Source: Dermatophilus congolensis
Lineage (GTDB): Bacteria > Actinomycetota > Actinomycetes > Actinomycetales > Dermatophilaceae
NCBI GenBank assembly: GCA_030538115.1
Contig: JAUNUP010000054.1
Location: 7,364-14,483, forward strand
Direction: 5' to 3'
DNA: 7,120 nucleotides
In this document: piece after piece, positions 1 through 6,192 of the stretch
Layout of the letters: every line of letters begins with the position of its first letter
How positions within the stretch are numbered: the first letter of the stretch is position 1
Program-made: the position numbers and the translations under genes
Notes under the pieces: generated by a model
What the model saw: only the letters and a program-made list of their open reading frames with translations
The model's database searches: none
What the model was told of the DNA's origin: nothing

Positions 1-10
1 GTTGGCCCGT

Positions 11-70
11 AAAGTAAACCCCCCGCCCGATGGTTTTGGGGGGGGCCGCAACCCGGGGGGGTTGCCGGCC
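11..70 (-). terminator. Possible terminator region downstream of the acyl-CoA dehydrogenase gene
   Basis: Two hairpins can be drawn. Nearer the gene, GCAACCC (48-54) pairs with GGGTTGC (59-65) around a GGGG loop, extended by GGCC on both sides (44-47 and 67-70) with one bulged base. Further on, six C (19-24) can pair with the run of eight G (38-45). Read on the minus strand, the second stem is followed by TTTACTTTAC, a modest T-rich tail. Stop-to-hairpin distance is about 55 nt. The two folds overlap at the G run and may compete. The long homopolymer runs could also contain sequencing error, so the call is tentative. Confidence 0.35.
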
Positions 71-124
71 CGCCTCGTCGTGCAGCGCTGCGCCAGGTCG
101 CCTCGGACCTCTCAGACCGCAGCG

Positions 125-1987
125 TCAGAACGCGCCTTCGGGAATCTCCATGAGGCTGTTGTCGGTCGCCTGCACGATCGCGAGTTCGGAGCTCAGGCGC
201 GGCAGCACGTTGGCGACGAAGAACTTCGCCGACGCGACCTTGCCCGTGTAGAAGTCGCGTTCGGAGTCGTTGGCCGGGCCGCGGTCGAGTGCCTCCAGGG
301 CGACGGCAGCCTCGCGGAGCAGCAGCCACGCGATCACGACATCACCAGCGGCGAGCAGCAGCCGGGTGGTCTGCTGGCCGACCTTGTAGATGTTGTTCAT
401 GTCGCCGCCGCTACGCGGATCGGAGGCCATGAGGTCGTTCGTCATCGCACCGATCATCGCGCCCACGTCTTCGAGCGCCTTGCCGAGGGCCTGACGCTGC
501 GGGCCGAGGGCGTCGGGGCCGGAGGTGATCGTCGCGGTGATCTCCTCCGAGACCTTGCCGAGTGCCACGCCTCCGTCCTTGACGATCTTGCGGAAGAAGA
601 AATCCTGGCCCTGAATAGCGGTGGTGCCCTCGTACAGGGTGTCGATCTTGGCGTCGCGGACGTACTGCTCGATCGGGTAGTCCTGCAAGAAGCCGGAACC
701 GCCGAAGGTCTGCAGGGTCTCGGTGCCGAGCAGCACCCACGCGCGTTCGGAGCCGACGCCCTTGACGATCGGCAGGAGCAGGTCGTTGACCCGCTCGGCC
801 ATCGCGACCTCGGCAGGCAACTCGCCGTTTGCCACGCCGGAGAGCTTGTGCGCGGTCACGACGTCCTGCTGCATGGCTGTGTAGATGACGAGGGCGCGCA
901 TGCCCTCGGCGTAGGCCTTCTGCAGCATGAGCGAGCGCCGCACGTCGGGGTGGCGAATGATCGGCACGCGGGGGGCCGACTTGTCCATCGACTGCGCGAG
1001 GTCTTGGCCCTGCAGGCGGGTCTTCGCGTACTCCAGGGCGTTGAGGTAGCCGGTGGAGAGGGTCGCGATCGCCTTGGCGCCCACGAACATCCGGGCGTAC
1101 TCGATGACGTGGAACATCTGGGCGATGCCGTTGTGCACGTCGCCGACGAGGGTGCCGACGGCCGGTTCCTTCTCGCCGAACGCGACCTCGCACGTGGTCG
1201 AGACCTTCAGGCCCATCTTGTGCTCGACGTTCGTGACGTAGACGCCGTTGCGTTCGCCCAGGTCACCGGACTCGATGTCGACGTGGTACTTCGGCACGCA
1301 GAACAGCGACAGGCCCTTGGTGCCCGGGCCGGCGCCCTCGGGGCGGGCCAGCACGAGGTGGACGATGTTCTCCATGAGGTCGTGCTCGGCGGAGGTGATG
1401 AACCGCTTGGTGCCGGTGATGTGCCAGGTGCCGTCGGGCTGCTGCACGGCCTTGGTGCGGCCGGCGCCCACGTCGGAGCCCGCCTCCGGCTCGGTGAGCA
1501 CCATCGTGGCGCCCCACTCGCGGTCGACCATGTGCTGGGCGATCTTCTTCTGATCGGCGGTGCCGAGCTCGTGCAGGATGCCGGCGAAGCCGAAGCCCGC
1601 CGAGTACATGAACGCGGCCGGGTTGGCGCCGAGGATCATCTCCGCGACGCCCCACTGGATCGACGGCGGCATCGGGGTGCCGCCCAGCTCCGGGATCGTG
1701 GGGAGGGCCGCGAAGCCGGAGTCGACGAAGGCCTTGTACTCCTTCTTGAACGACTCGGGCATGACGACTGTGTTGGTCGCCGGGTCGAACACGGGCGGGT
1801 TGCGGTCGTCGTCGGCGAACCCTGCGGCGAGCTCGTTCTCGGCGAGACGCGAGGCCTCGTGCAGCAATTCGCGCGCCGTGTCGGCGTCGATGTCACCGAA
1901 CGTGCCGTCGGTGAGCAGCTTGTCGCGCTCGAACACTTCGAACAGGGCGAATTCGAGGTCACGCAGGTTGCTCTTGTAGTGGCTCAT
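125..1987 (-). CDS. Acyl-CoA dehydrogenase, FadE5-like (about 620-residue subfamily)
   Basis: Flavoprotein predicted to oxidise acyl-CoA to trans-2-enoyl-CoA, the first step of beta-oxidation, in the cytoplasm. The 620 residues fit the long acyl-CoA dehydrogenase subfamily, which has an N-terminal extension and an extra C-terminal domain, rather than the roughly 380-residue classical enzymes. The opening [10 protein letters not shown] resembles mycobacterial FadE5. Visible motifs are [11 protein letters not shown] (162-172) and [12 protein letters not shown] (188-199) in the FAD and substrate-binding middle domain, QTFGGSGF (426-433), and YEGTTAIQ (452-459), whose Glu453 sits at the catalytic base position. 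Residues from about 470 form the extra C-terminal region. The ATG at 1987 has GGGAGAG a few bases upstream, which supports this start. The gene diverges from the CYTH-CHAD gene across a 323-bp spacer. FadE5 relatives accept a broad range of chain lengths; the substrate here is not decided by sequence. Confidence 0.93.
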   Translation of the reverse strand: MSHYKSNLRDLEFALFEVFERDKLLTDGTFGDIDADTARELLHEASRLAENELAAGFADDDRNPPVFDPATNTVVMPESFKKEYKAFVDSGFAALPTIPELGGTPMPPSIQWGVAEMILGANPAAFMYSAGFGFAGILHELGTADQKKIAQHMVDREWGATMVLTEPEAGSDVGAGRTKAVQQPDGTWHITGTKRFITSAEHDLMENIVHLVLARPEGAGPGTKGLSLFCVPKYHVDIESGDLGERNGVYVTNVEHKMGLKVSTTCEVAFGEKEPAVGTLVGDVHNGIAQMFHVIEYARMFVGAKAIATLSTGYLNALEYAKTRLQGQDLAQSMDKSAPRVPIIRHPDVRRSLMLQKAYAEGMRALVIYTAMQQDVVTAHKLSGVANGELPAEVAMAERVNDLLLPIVKGVGSERAWVLLGTETLQTFGGSGFLQDYPIEQYVRDAKIDTLYEGTTAIQGQDFFFRKIVKDGGVALGKVSEEITATITSGPDALGPQRQALGKALEDVGAMIGAMTNDLMASDPRSGGDMNNIYKVGQQTTRLLLAAGDVVIAWLLLREAAVALEALDRGPANDSERDFYTGKVASAKFFVANVLPRLSSELAIVQATDNSLMEIPEGAF

Positions 1988-2000
1988 CAGCTCTCCCGTC

Positions 2001-2014
2001 TTACCGGCCGGTAA
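2001..2014. promoter_or_regulatory. Perfect 14-bp palindromic operator upstream of the acyl-CoA dehydrogenase gene
   Basis: TTACCGGCCGGTAA is a perfect inverted repeat, with its inner edge 13 bases upstream of the ATG at 1987. It covers the predicted transcription start. Its size and symmetry are typical of operators for TetR-family regulators, which commonly control fatty-acid degradation genes in actinobacteria. No regulator gene is present in the window, so the binding protein is unknown. Confidence 0.55.
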
Positions 2015-2017
2015 CTA

Positions 2018-2046
2018 ATTCTCGCCGCACTGGAGACGTTGCGCAA
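2018..2046 (-). promoter_or_regulatory. Predicted sigma70-like promoter of the acyl-CoA dehydrogenase gene
   Basis: On the minus strand a -35-like TTGCGC (2046-2041) and a -10-like GAGAAT (2023-2018) are separated by exactly 17 bases. The implied start of transcription, near 2011, falls inside the palindrome at 2001-2014, so a protein bound there would block initiation. The boxes match the consensus only partly (3 of 6 and 4 of 6). Confidence 0.4.
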
Positions 2047-2068
2047 GATTTCTCCCATGCATTCGGGA

Positions 2069-2087
2069 TCCCCTGAACAGCAGGGGA
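2069..2087. other. Hairpin in the divergent intergenic region
   Basis: TCCCCTG (2069-2075) and CAGGGGA (2081-2087) form a 7-bp stem with a 5-base loop. It lies between the two divergent genes and just upstream of the predicted dehydrogenase promoter. A flanking direct repeat ATTCGG occurs at 2061-2066 and 2088-2093. There is no T-run, so it is not a clear terminator. It may be a regulatory site or chance. Confidence 0.2.
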
Positions 2088-2279
2088 ATTCGGCCTCCGT
2101 GGTGATTCTGGTCCGTTTCGTGTGGTGCTGCCGTGGCGTGGGCCACCGGTGGGCGGTCGCGAATTCGCTCCCGTGTCGCTCACGGGCCGCGGCGTAGCGG
2201 GGTCTGCGGGGTGGATGCGGGATCGGGTCGCGACTGGGCCGGAAAACCGTTGGGCGAGCGCCTGTTCACTTAGCGCCCC

Positions 2280-2285
2280 TACACT
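2280..2285 (+). promoter_or_regulatory. Possible -10 box of the CYTH-CHAD gene
   Basis: TACACT matches the actinobacterial -10 consensus well (4 of 6 against TATAAT) and sits 25 bases before the ATG at 2311, implying a leader of roughly 20 bases. No good -35 is seen at 16-18 bases; the best TTG-type hexamer upstream (2250-2255) is too far away. The call rests on one box. Confidence 0.3.
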
Positions 2286-2310
2286 GTCCGGATCCGTCAA
2301 GGAGGACGCC

Positions 2311-3894
2311 ATGAGCCCGGAGACCAGTACTGACGACATCGCCGCAGACGAGCGGACGAATTCTGCACGAGGAGCGGGGGTGCAGGAGGCGATCGAGGTC
2401 GAACGCAAGCTCGAGGTGCCGGCCGAGTGGACCATGCCGGATCTGGCCGGGGTCGGTCGCATCGAACGTGTGTCGGCGGCACAGCGCATGTCCCAGACGG
2501 CGACGTATCTGGACACGCCGTGGCTCGACCTCCTGGCGGCGAAGCACACGCTGCGGCGCCGCACCGGCGGCACGGACGCGGGGTGGCACCTCAAGAAGCC
2601 CGGCTCCGGCGATGGGCGGGTCGAACTGACGGCCCCGCTCGGTCGCGGTGTCGTGCGAGTACCGCTGGAGCTGCGCACCGAGGTGAACGACGTGATCGGG
2701 TCGAAGATGGTGGCCCCCGTGTGCCTGTTGAAGACCAAGCGCGTGCGGCGACAGGTGCTCGGCCCCGCTACCGACGGCGGGGAGCCGTTGGTGCTGGCCG
2801 TGGTGGAGGACGACACGGTCGAGGCGACGCTGCTGCAGGCTGACGAGCGGGTCAAGTCGTGGCGTGAGGTCGAGGTCGAGCTGGTCGACGGTTCGGCGCA
2901 GGATCTCGACGACATCGTGGAGGCGCTGGTCGCCTCCGGGTGTGAGGTCTCGGATGCGCCGTCGAAGCTGTCGCGGGCGCTGGCCGGTGAGGGGGCGGAG
3001 CGCGGCGGCGTCACGGCCGGAGACCGGGTGCTCGAGTATGTCGCCGCGCAGGTGGGTGTGTTGCAGGGGCTAGAGCCGAAGGTGCGTGTCGATGCCCCGG
3101 ATTCGGTGCACAAGTCGCGGGTGGCGACGCGTCGCCTCCGCTCGACGCTGCGCACGTACCGCAAGCTCTTCGATAGCGGGGTGACCGACCCGATCCGGGA
3201 CGAACTCAAGTGGGCGGCAGGGCTGTTGGGGCAGCCGCGCGACACGGAGGTGATGCGCGACCGGCTCATCGGTGCCGTGGAGGCGCTCGACCCGAGTCTG
3301 GTGCGTGGGCCGGTGGCGAAGCGGGTCGCCTCCGAGATGCACGATCGGCACGCGGAGGCGCATGCGTCGCTGGTCAAGGGGCTCGACGGGGTCCGGTACG
3401 AGCGGCTGCTCGCGACGTTGGCGGACCTGGTGACGAGTCCGCCCTGGTCTTCCCGTGCGGAGCGCAAGGCGGTGAAGGCCCTGCCACCCTTGGTCGGCAA
3501 GGCCGCGGCGAAGGTGGAGAAGGAAGCTGACAGGGCAGCGCAACTCACGCACGAGGGAGCAGCGGCGGAGCGCGACGAGGCGATCCACAACGTCCGCAAG
3601 AGGGCCAAGGCGGCCCGCTACGCGGCGGAGGCGGCCGGCGACGCGGGCGGAGCGAAGGCTCCCGCGGTGGTCGAGGCCTGGACCGACGTGCAGGACGCCC
3701 TTGGTGAACACCAAGACGGGGTAGTCGCCAAAGACGTGATCGAACAGATCTACCAAGCCGCCCGCAGCGCAGGCGAAGACACCTTCACCTACGGCGTACT
3801 GATCGCCAACGAACTGAACGCCGCGAGAAGGATCGAAGAGAACATGGACGCCCTCCTGGACGAGGCCCACGCCGCAACCCGAGCCCTGTCCTGA
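2311..3894 (+). CDS. CYTH and CHAD domain-containing protein
   Basis: 527-residue cytoplasmic protein with an N-terminal CYTH domain (about 26-225) and a C-terminal CHAD domain (about 233-520). The CYTH signature ExExK is E29-V-E31-R-K33. Other likely tunnel residues are LRRR (81-84), K95-K96, KTKRVRR (142-148), the acidic EDD at 166-168 and the strand REVEVEL (185-191). CYTH proteins are triphosphate tunnel metalloenzymes acting on triphosphates or polyphosphate. The CHAD part has two helical repeats with the typical His and basic residues: H267, R270 and RRLR (274-277), then H426, R429-K430-R431 and R436-Y437. CHAD domains bind inorganic polyphosphate, so a role in polyphosphate binding or breakdown is inferred. 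The frame is open upstream to 2122, but the ATG at 2311 has GGAGG five bases before it and opens just before the CYTH domain. It appears complete and monocistronic. Confidence 0.92.
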   Translation: MSPETSTDDIAADERTNSARGAGVQEAIEVERKLEVPAEWTMPDLAGVGRIERVSAAQRMSQTATYLDTPWLDLLAAKHTLRRRTGGTDAGWHLKKPGSGDGRVELTAPLGRGVVRVPLELRTEVNDVIGSKMVAPVCLLKTKRVRRQVLGPATDGGEPLVLAVVEDDTVEATLLQADERVKSWREVEVELVDGSAQDLDDIVEALVASGCEVSDAPSKLSRALAGEGAERGGVTAGDRVLEYVAAQVGVLQGLEPKVRVDAPDSVHKSRVATRRLRSTLRTYRKLFDSGVTDPIRDELKWAAGLLGQPRDTEVMRDRLIGAVEALDPSLVRGPVAKRVASEMHDRHAEAHASLVKGLDGVRYERLLATLADLVTSPPWSSRAERKAVKALPPLVGKAAAKVEKEADRAAQLTHEGAAAERDEAIHNVRKRAKAARYAAEAAGDAGGAKAPAVVEAWTDVQDALGEHQDGVVAKDVIEQIYQAARSAGEDTFTYGVLIANELNAARRIEENMDALLDEAHAATRALS

Positions 3895-3928
3895 CGCCGA
3901 GAGATCGCTGGGGCAAGTCCTCCAGCAT

Positions 3929-4024
3929 GTTGCGACATGAGGGATGCACTTCTCGTGGACCTGGCCACGTTCACCTAGGTCGATGCGCGCAGGCCCGCCT
4001 GAACTGCATCCTTCATGTCGCAAC
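3929..4024. repeat. 96-bp imperfect palindrome downstream of the CYTH-CHAD gene
   Basis: The outer arms GTTGCGACATGAGGGATGCA (3929-3948) and its counterpart at 4005-4024 are inverted copies matching at 19 of 20 bases. The centre is a perfect ACCTAGGT palindrome at about 3973-3980, and the stretch between keeps partial symmetry. Both strands therefore encode similar peptides, as seen from LRHEGC...ILHVAT on plus and LRHEGC...IPHVAT on minus. It begins 35 bases after the CYTH-CHAD stop codon and could end that transcript as a long hairpin, but it is longer than a normal terminator and has no T-run. It may be a palindromic repeat unit of the genome or a small MITE-like element. Confidence 0.7.
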
Positions 4025-4032
4025 GTCCGGCG

Positions 4033-4075
4033 GAACCGGCGCGAAGAGGTGTACGAAGCGTGCACATGCCGGTTC
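4033..4075. other. Second inverted repeat between the palindrome and the tRNA terminator
   Basis: GAACCGGC (4033-4040) and GCCGGTTC (4068-4075) are perfect 8-base inverted arms around a 27-base loop. The loop holds a smaller symmetric pair, GTG and CAC. It could be part of the structured region after the CYTH-CHAD gene. No gene is visible from 3895 to 4103. Confidence 0.3.
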
Positions 4076-4103
4076 GGCTGGGGGCCAGGGGGAGGCAACA
4101 GGA

Positions 4104-4130
4104 AAGCCCCAGGCCTCTGACCTGGGGCTT
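4104..4130 (-). terminator. Rho-independent-like terminator of the former tRNA-Gly gene
   Basis: AAGCCCCAGG (4104-4113) and CCTGGGGCTT (4121-4130) form a perfect 10-bp stem with a 7-base loop. On the minus strand the stem ends in CTT followed by TCC, giving a short T-rich tail. On the plus strand there is none. It starts six bases after the CCA end of the tRNA remnant at 4136-4179, the usual position of a tRNA terminator. Its intact state marks this side as the original chromosome. Confidence 0.75.
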
Positions 4131-4135
4131 CGCGG

Positions 4136-4179
4136 TGGAGCGAGTGACGGGAATCGAACCCGCGTATCAAGCTTGGGAA
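4136..4179 (-). pseudogene. 3' fragment of tRNA-Gly(CCC); predicted attachment (att) site of the integrated element
   Basis: On the minus strand this reads, in order: anticodon loop TTCCCAA (4179-4173, anticodon CCC), the 3' half of the anticodon stem beginning GCTTG (4172-4168), a short variable loop, T stem GCGGG, T loop TTCGATT (4158-4152), CCCGT, the acceptor strand CACTCGC (4146-4140) and TCCA (4139-4136). The upstream bases cannot pair: ACAGCG stands where CAAGC is needed, and no D arm or GCGAGTG acceptor strand follows within the next 60 bases. Homology therefore stops at the anticodon loop. Site-specific integrases of AICEs and phages commonly use the 3' half of a tRNA gene as attB. 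They leave an intact tRNA at one end and a fragment like this at the other. It cannot make a functional tRNA. Confidence 0.85.
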
Positions 4180-4851
4180 CGCTGTCGGTGGCAATGGAAT
4201 ATCGCCCTGACCTGCGTGGATGCTATCCGTGAGTGACCGCTGAACCCCGTCGTCTTGAATCGGCTGGGGCTCGCGGGGGGCTCGTCTTGGGTGCTGGCCG
4301 GGGAGGGCCGTCGATCCGATACGCGGCGCCCGGAGGGTCGATGTTCGGCGGGTCAAGCGGGCGCCGTCTCGGCTCGTCTGTCGCATGTGCGGGAGCACGT
4401 ACCTGTTGCGGTGATCGTCGGCCCGCTTGATGCGTCGGGCGTCGACACTCAGTGTTGTGGATCGGGTCGGTGGCCCGTGGCGAGGGTGTCTCGGTACTGA
4501 ACCGGGGCACCCTCTTCGTCGGTTGGGCCGCCCGGCGGCGGTGGCGGCGCGAGAACGGCCGCAGGCCGCAGCGCAGCGCCGTCCGCCGACGGCGGGCGGC
4601 CGCACCCGCGCAGCGGGTGCCTTGAGTCAGTAGAGAAACTGCTCCCGTCGGTGTCTCCCACTACGGGGAATGCCAGTCTGCCTCTGGTTTCTGGTCAGAA
4701 GGCATCTCGAAGAGCCTAAGTTTTGCCTGCGCGGACCGACAAGGGGGTGAGGGCTCGAATAGGGGTCCCGACAGCCGACGGTGATCCGTATGTCAACAGG
4801 GATTGACTTAAGAGCGGGGCATGTCGAAGGACAGGTGCTGAAGGGGTGGAG
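4180..4851. other. Element end without a convincing gene, rich in GC hairpins
   Basis: I see no supported coding sequence here. The open frames in the GC-rich part (about 4233-4633, both strands) have low-complexity Arg, Pro and Gly-rich products and no convincing starts. Perfect stems include GAGGGTG/CACCCTC (4482-4488 with 4508-4514), CGCCGTC/GACGGCG (4577-4583 with 4588-4594) and GCACCCGC/GCGGGTGC (4602-4609 with 4613-4620). The last two are close together and may end transcription before the cargo genes. From about 4640 the composition becomes less GC-rich. A TTGACT hexamer (4803-4808) is a possible -35 for the following gene, but no good -10 follows it. Confidence 0.5.
4602..4620. terminator. 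Strong GC hairpin, possible terminator without a T-run
   Basis: GCACCCGC and GCGGGTGC form a perfect 8-bp stem with a 3-base loop, directly after the 7-bp stem at 4577-4594. The following bases, CTTGAGTC, contain no T-run in this direction. Such stems without T-tracts are often proposed as actinobacterial terminators. Function is not shown. Confidence 0.3.
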
Positions 4852-5565
4852 ATGAGGGCGAAGTTCCTGGTGTCGCTGGTCCTGGGGTTAGTCCTGGCAG
4901 GTTTGGCGGTCGTGCCAGCCCAGCGCTCGAGTGCTCTGTCTACTGTGGACTCGGGCCACGAGGAATTATTCCAGTTCTCACTGTGGAGCAACAACTTAAA
5001 GACAGCGTCAGATGGGGTTGTGTCGCGAGAGTCTCTGCGGTCGGAAACTGGAATCGATGTCGGGTCTGCCGAGGGTTTTAGGGCGTTGCGGGACTCTGTT
5101 TCGTCTCGAGGTGGCGCACACGCAGGCGCTTCATTGTCAGCTTTTGGAGCTGTTCCGTCGGATGCCTACCTTCGGGTGACGAGTTGGTATGACGTTCGCG
5201 GGCTTGAGGTGGTTCTGCGTCGCGGTTACTACGAGCCCCCAAACGCTGGATTTGGACTGAAGAAGATTATCGGGAAACATAACTTGAACACGGAGGCTGT
5301 GCGTTCGGCTACCGCGAGGACATCTCGTATTCAGCCTGGCAAGGGAACTGACGTCGCTTACTATCAAGACGTGTATCTCATTGAGTGTCGGTCACGTGGA
5401 CCGATCCGGACATGCTATCGTAAAGACACGAAGACTGTCATTACTGTAGTTGATTTCCGACTGATCGGTAAGAAGAAGGAGCCGTTCGGGGTTGTCACTG
5501 CCTGGTGTGACGGTGTCCCTGGAGCCTGCCCGAACTGGGTTGCTGAAGCCATCAATCGAATGTAG
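4852..5565 (+). CDS. Secreted protein of unknown family, candidate toxin
   Basis: 237 residues, not assigned to a named family. A Sec signal peptide is clear: MRAK, a hydrophobic stretch FLVSLVLGLVLAGLAVV (5-21), then PA with probable cleavage near 23-24. A variable, Ser-rich linker runs to about residue 130. The C-terminal part (about 133-237) looks like a compact domain: GFGLKKIIGKHN (133-144) with His143, an alternating strand region YYQDVYLIECR (170-180), basic KDTKTVITVVDFR (191-203), and FGVVTAWCDGVPGACPNWV (212-230). Cys179, 188, 219 and 226 could form disulfides outside the cell. An N-terminal export signal plus a small C-terminal domain with a GxGxxxIxxKH-like motif resembles toxin modules of polymorphic toxins; that reading is inference. 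ATG 4852 is preferred over GTG 4846 because AAGGGG (4841-4846) lies five bases before it. The next gene starts 36 bases downstream. Confidence 0.75.
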   Translation: MRAKFLVSLVLGLVLAGLAVVPAQRSSALSTVDSGHEELFQFSLWSNNLKTASDGVVSRESLRSETGIDVGSAEGFRALRDSVSSRGGAHAGASLSAFGAVPSDAYLRVTSWYDVRGLEVVLRRGYYEPPNAGFGLKKIIGKHNLNTEAVRSATARTSRIQPGKGTDVAYYQDVYLIECRSRGPIRTCYRKDTKTVITVVDFRLIGKKKEPFGVVTAWCDGVPGACPNWVAEAINRM

Positions 5566-5601
5566 GCTGCAGCGTATCCCGTAGTTCCTTGGGGAGATTG
5601 G

Positions 5602-6123
5602 TTGGTTCGGATGGGCACGTACCCAGCCCCTGCGTGGTCGCTCATTCTTGACGCTGCTCTTGCGGATTTGGGTGACGCTCTTGATCATCTTGGATCAGGG
5701 GGTTCAAGTTTCTTGAGTCCCCGTTCGGTTGCGGCAGCTCGAGGGGAGCTGCTTGAGGCTGCATTCTTCGGAGAGTCGAATTCCTTTTCGTACGTTTCGG
5801 CTCCACCTCGCCCCCAAGATCGTCGATGGGGCGAGTTGTTATATGACATAGCAAGCGTGGCCTTCGCTCCATGGGGGAAGAGTTTCGGTTCCGTGGGCGC
5901 GGACATTGTCGGATTGATCAGGGTTTGCCCAGAAGAGGCGCATGTCATTGTGCGAGTCGAAAACTTGCACATTTTTCAATTCCCATACAGCGCTTGGCCT
6001 TCAGGTATTCATATGGGCGCGTGGGAGAGTATCTGTGAATACCTGGCAGTCTCGTCGCGAGAAGAGCATGTGCATCGGTACGTCGAATCTCAATGGGTAA
6101 GTGTCGGTGGATGCTTCGGATGA
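5602..6123 (+). CDS. Small acidic cytoplasmic protein, candidate immunity protein
   Basis: 173 residues, family not recognised. No signal peptide or membrane segment is visible. It is acidic (19 Asp/Glu against 11 Arg/Lys) and rich in aromatics, for example RWGELLYDIASVAFAPWG (74-91) and HIFQFPYSAWPSGIHMGAWESICEYL (122-147). Being small, acidic and cytosolic, and encoded directly after a secreted protein, is the usual profile of an immunity protein for a toxin; no known immunity family was identified. The start is TTG at 5602, supported by GGGGAG (5591-5596) five bases upstream. The in-frame ATG at 5611 would leave a 14-base spacer and shorten the protein by three residues. GC content is clearly below the chromosomal genes (32 of 60 bases at 5761-5820 against 42 of 60 at 2881-2940), a sign of separate origin. 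It converges on the repressor gene with a 69-base gap. Confidence 0.7.
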   Translation: MVRMGTYPAPAWSLILDAALADLGDALDHLGSGGSSFLSPRSVAAARGELLEAAFFGESNSFSYVSAPPRPQDRRWGELLYDIASVAFAPWGKSFGSVGADIVGLIRVCPEEAHVIVRVENLHIFQFPYSAWPSGIHMGAWESICEYLAVSSREEHVHRYVESQWVSVGGCFG

Positions 6124-6192
6124 GCGACGCGATGGATGTCCCACGGGTGTCGATCAACTAGGGCAGGTGTTTGGCGAGTATCCCCTTATTGT

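Noticed and set aside
2..2014. Long plus-strand open frame of 670 codons opposite the acyl-CoA dehydrogenase gene
   Set aside because: It is the antisense shadow of a clearly recognised gene. Its product is a His, Arg, Gly and Val-rich string with no family motifs, as expected from high-GC codon bias.
3929..4024. Integron attC site
   Set aside because: The imperfect palindrome begins with GTT and ends with AAC, the reverse of the attC core-site order, and no integron integrase or cassette array is visible.
4136..4210. A complete tRNA gene
   Set aside because: The 5' acceptor strand, D arm and 5' anticodon stem are absent. The sequence upstream of the anticodon loop cannot pair with the 3' half.
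3927..4236. Plus-strand open frames of 101 and 73 codons across the palindrome and tRNA fragment
   Set aside because: They run through the inverted repeat, the terminator and the antisense of the tRNA remnant. The DGNRTRV- and GIEPAYQAWER-like peptides are the well-known false translations of tRNA antisense.
2001..4605. Minus-strand open frames of 535 and 511 codons over and beyond the CYTH-CHAD gene
   Set aside because: They lie opposite the CYTH-CHAD gene, are low-complexity (Ser/Arg or Arg/Pro-rich) and, in one case, run through the palindrome and the tRNA fragment.
4482..4660. GTGTCTC occurring twice (about 4486 and 4650) as integrase arm-type repeats
   Set aside because: Two copies of a 7-mer in this length are not convincing and the flanks do not match.
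4223..4661. Several 65-95 codon open frames on both strands in the GC-rich element end
   Set aside because: Products are Arg, Pro and Gly-rich without domains, frames overlap one another, and no start has a convincing ribosome binding site.
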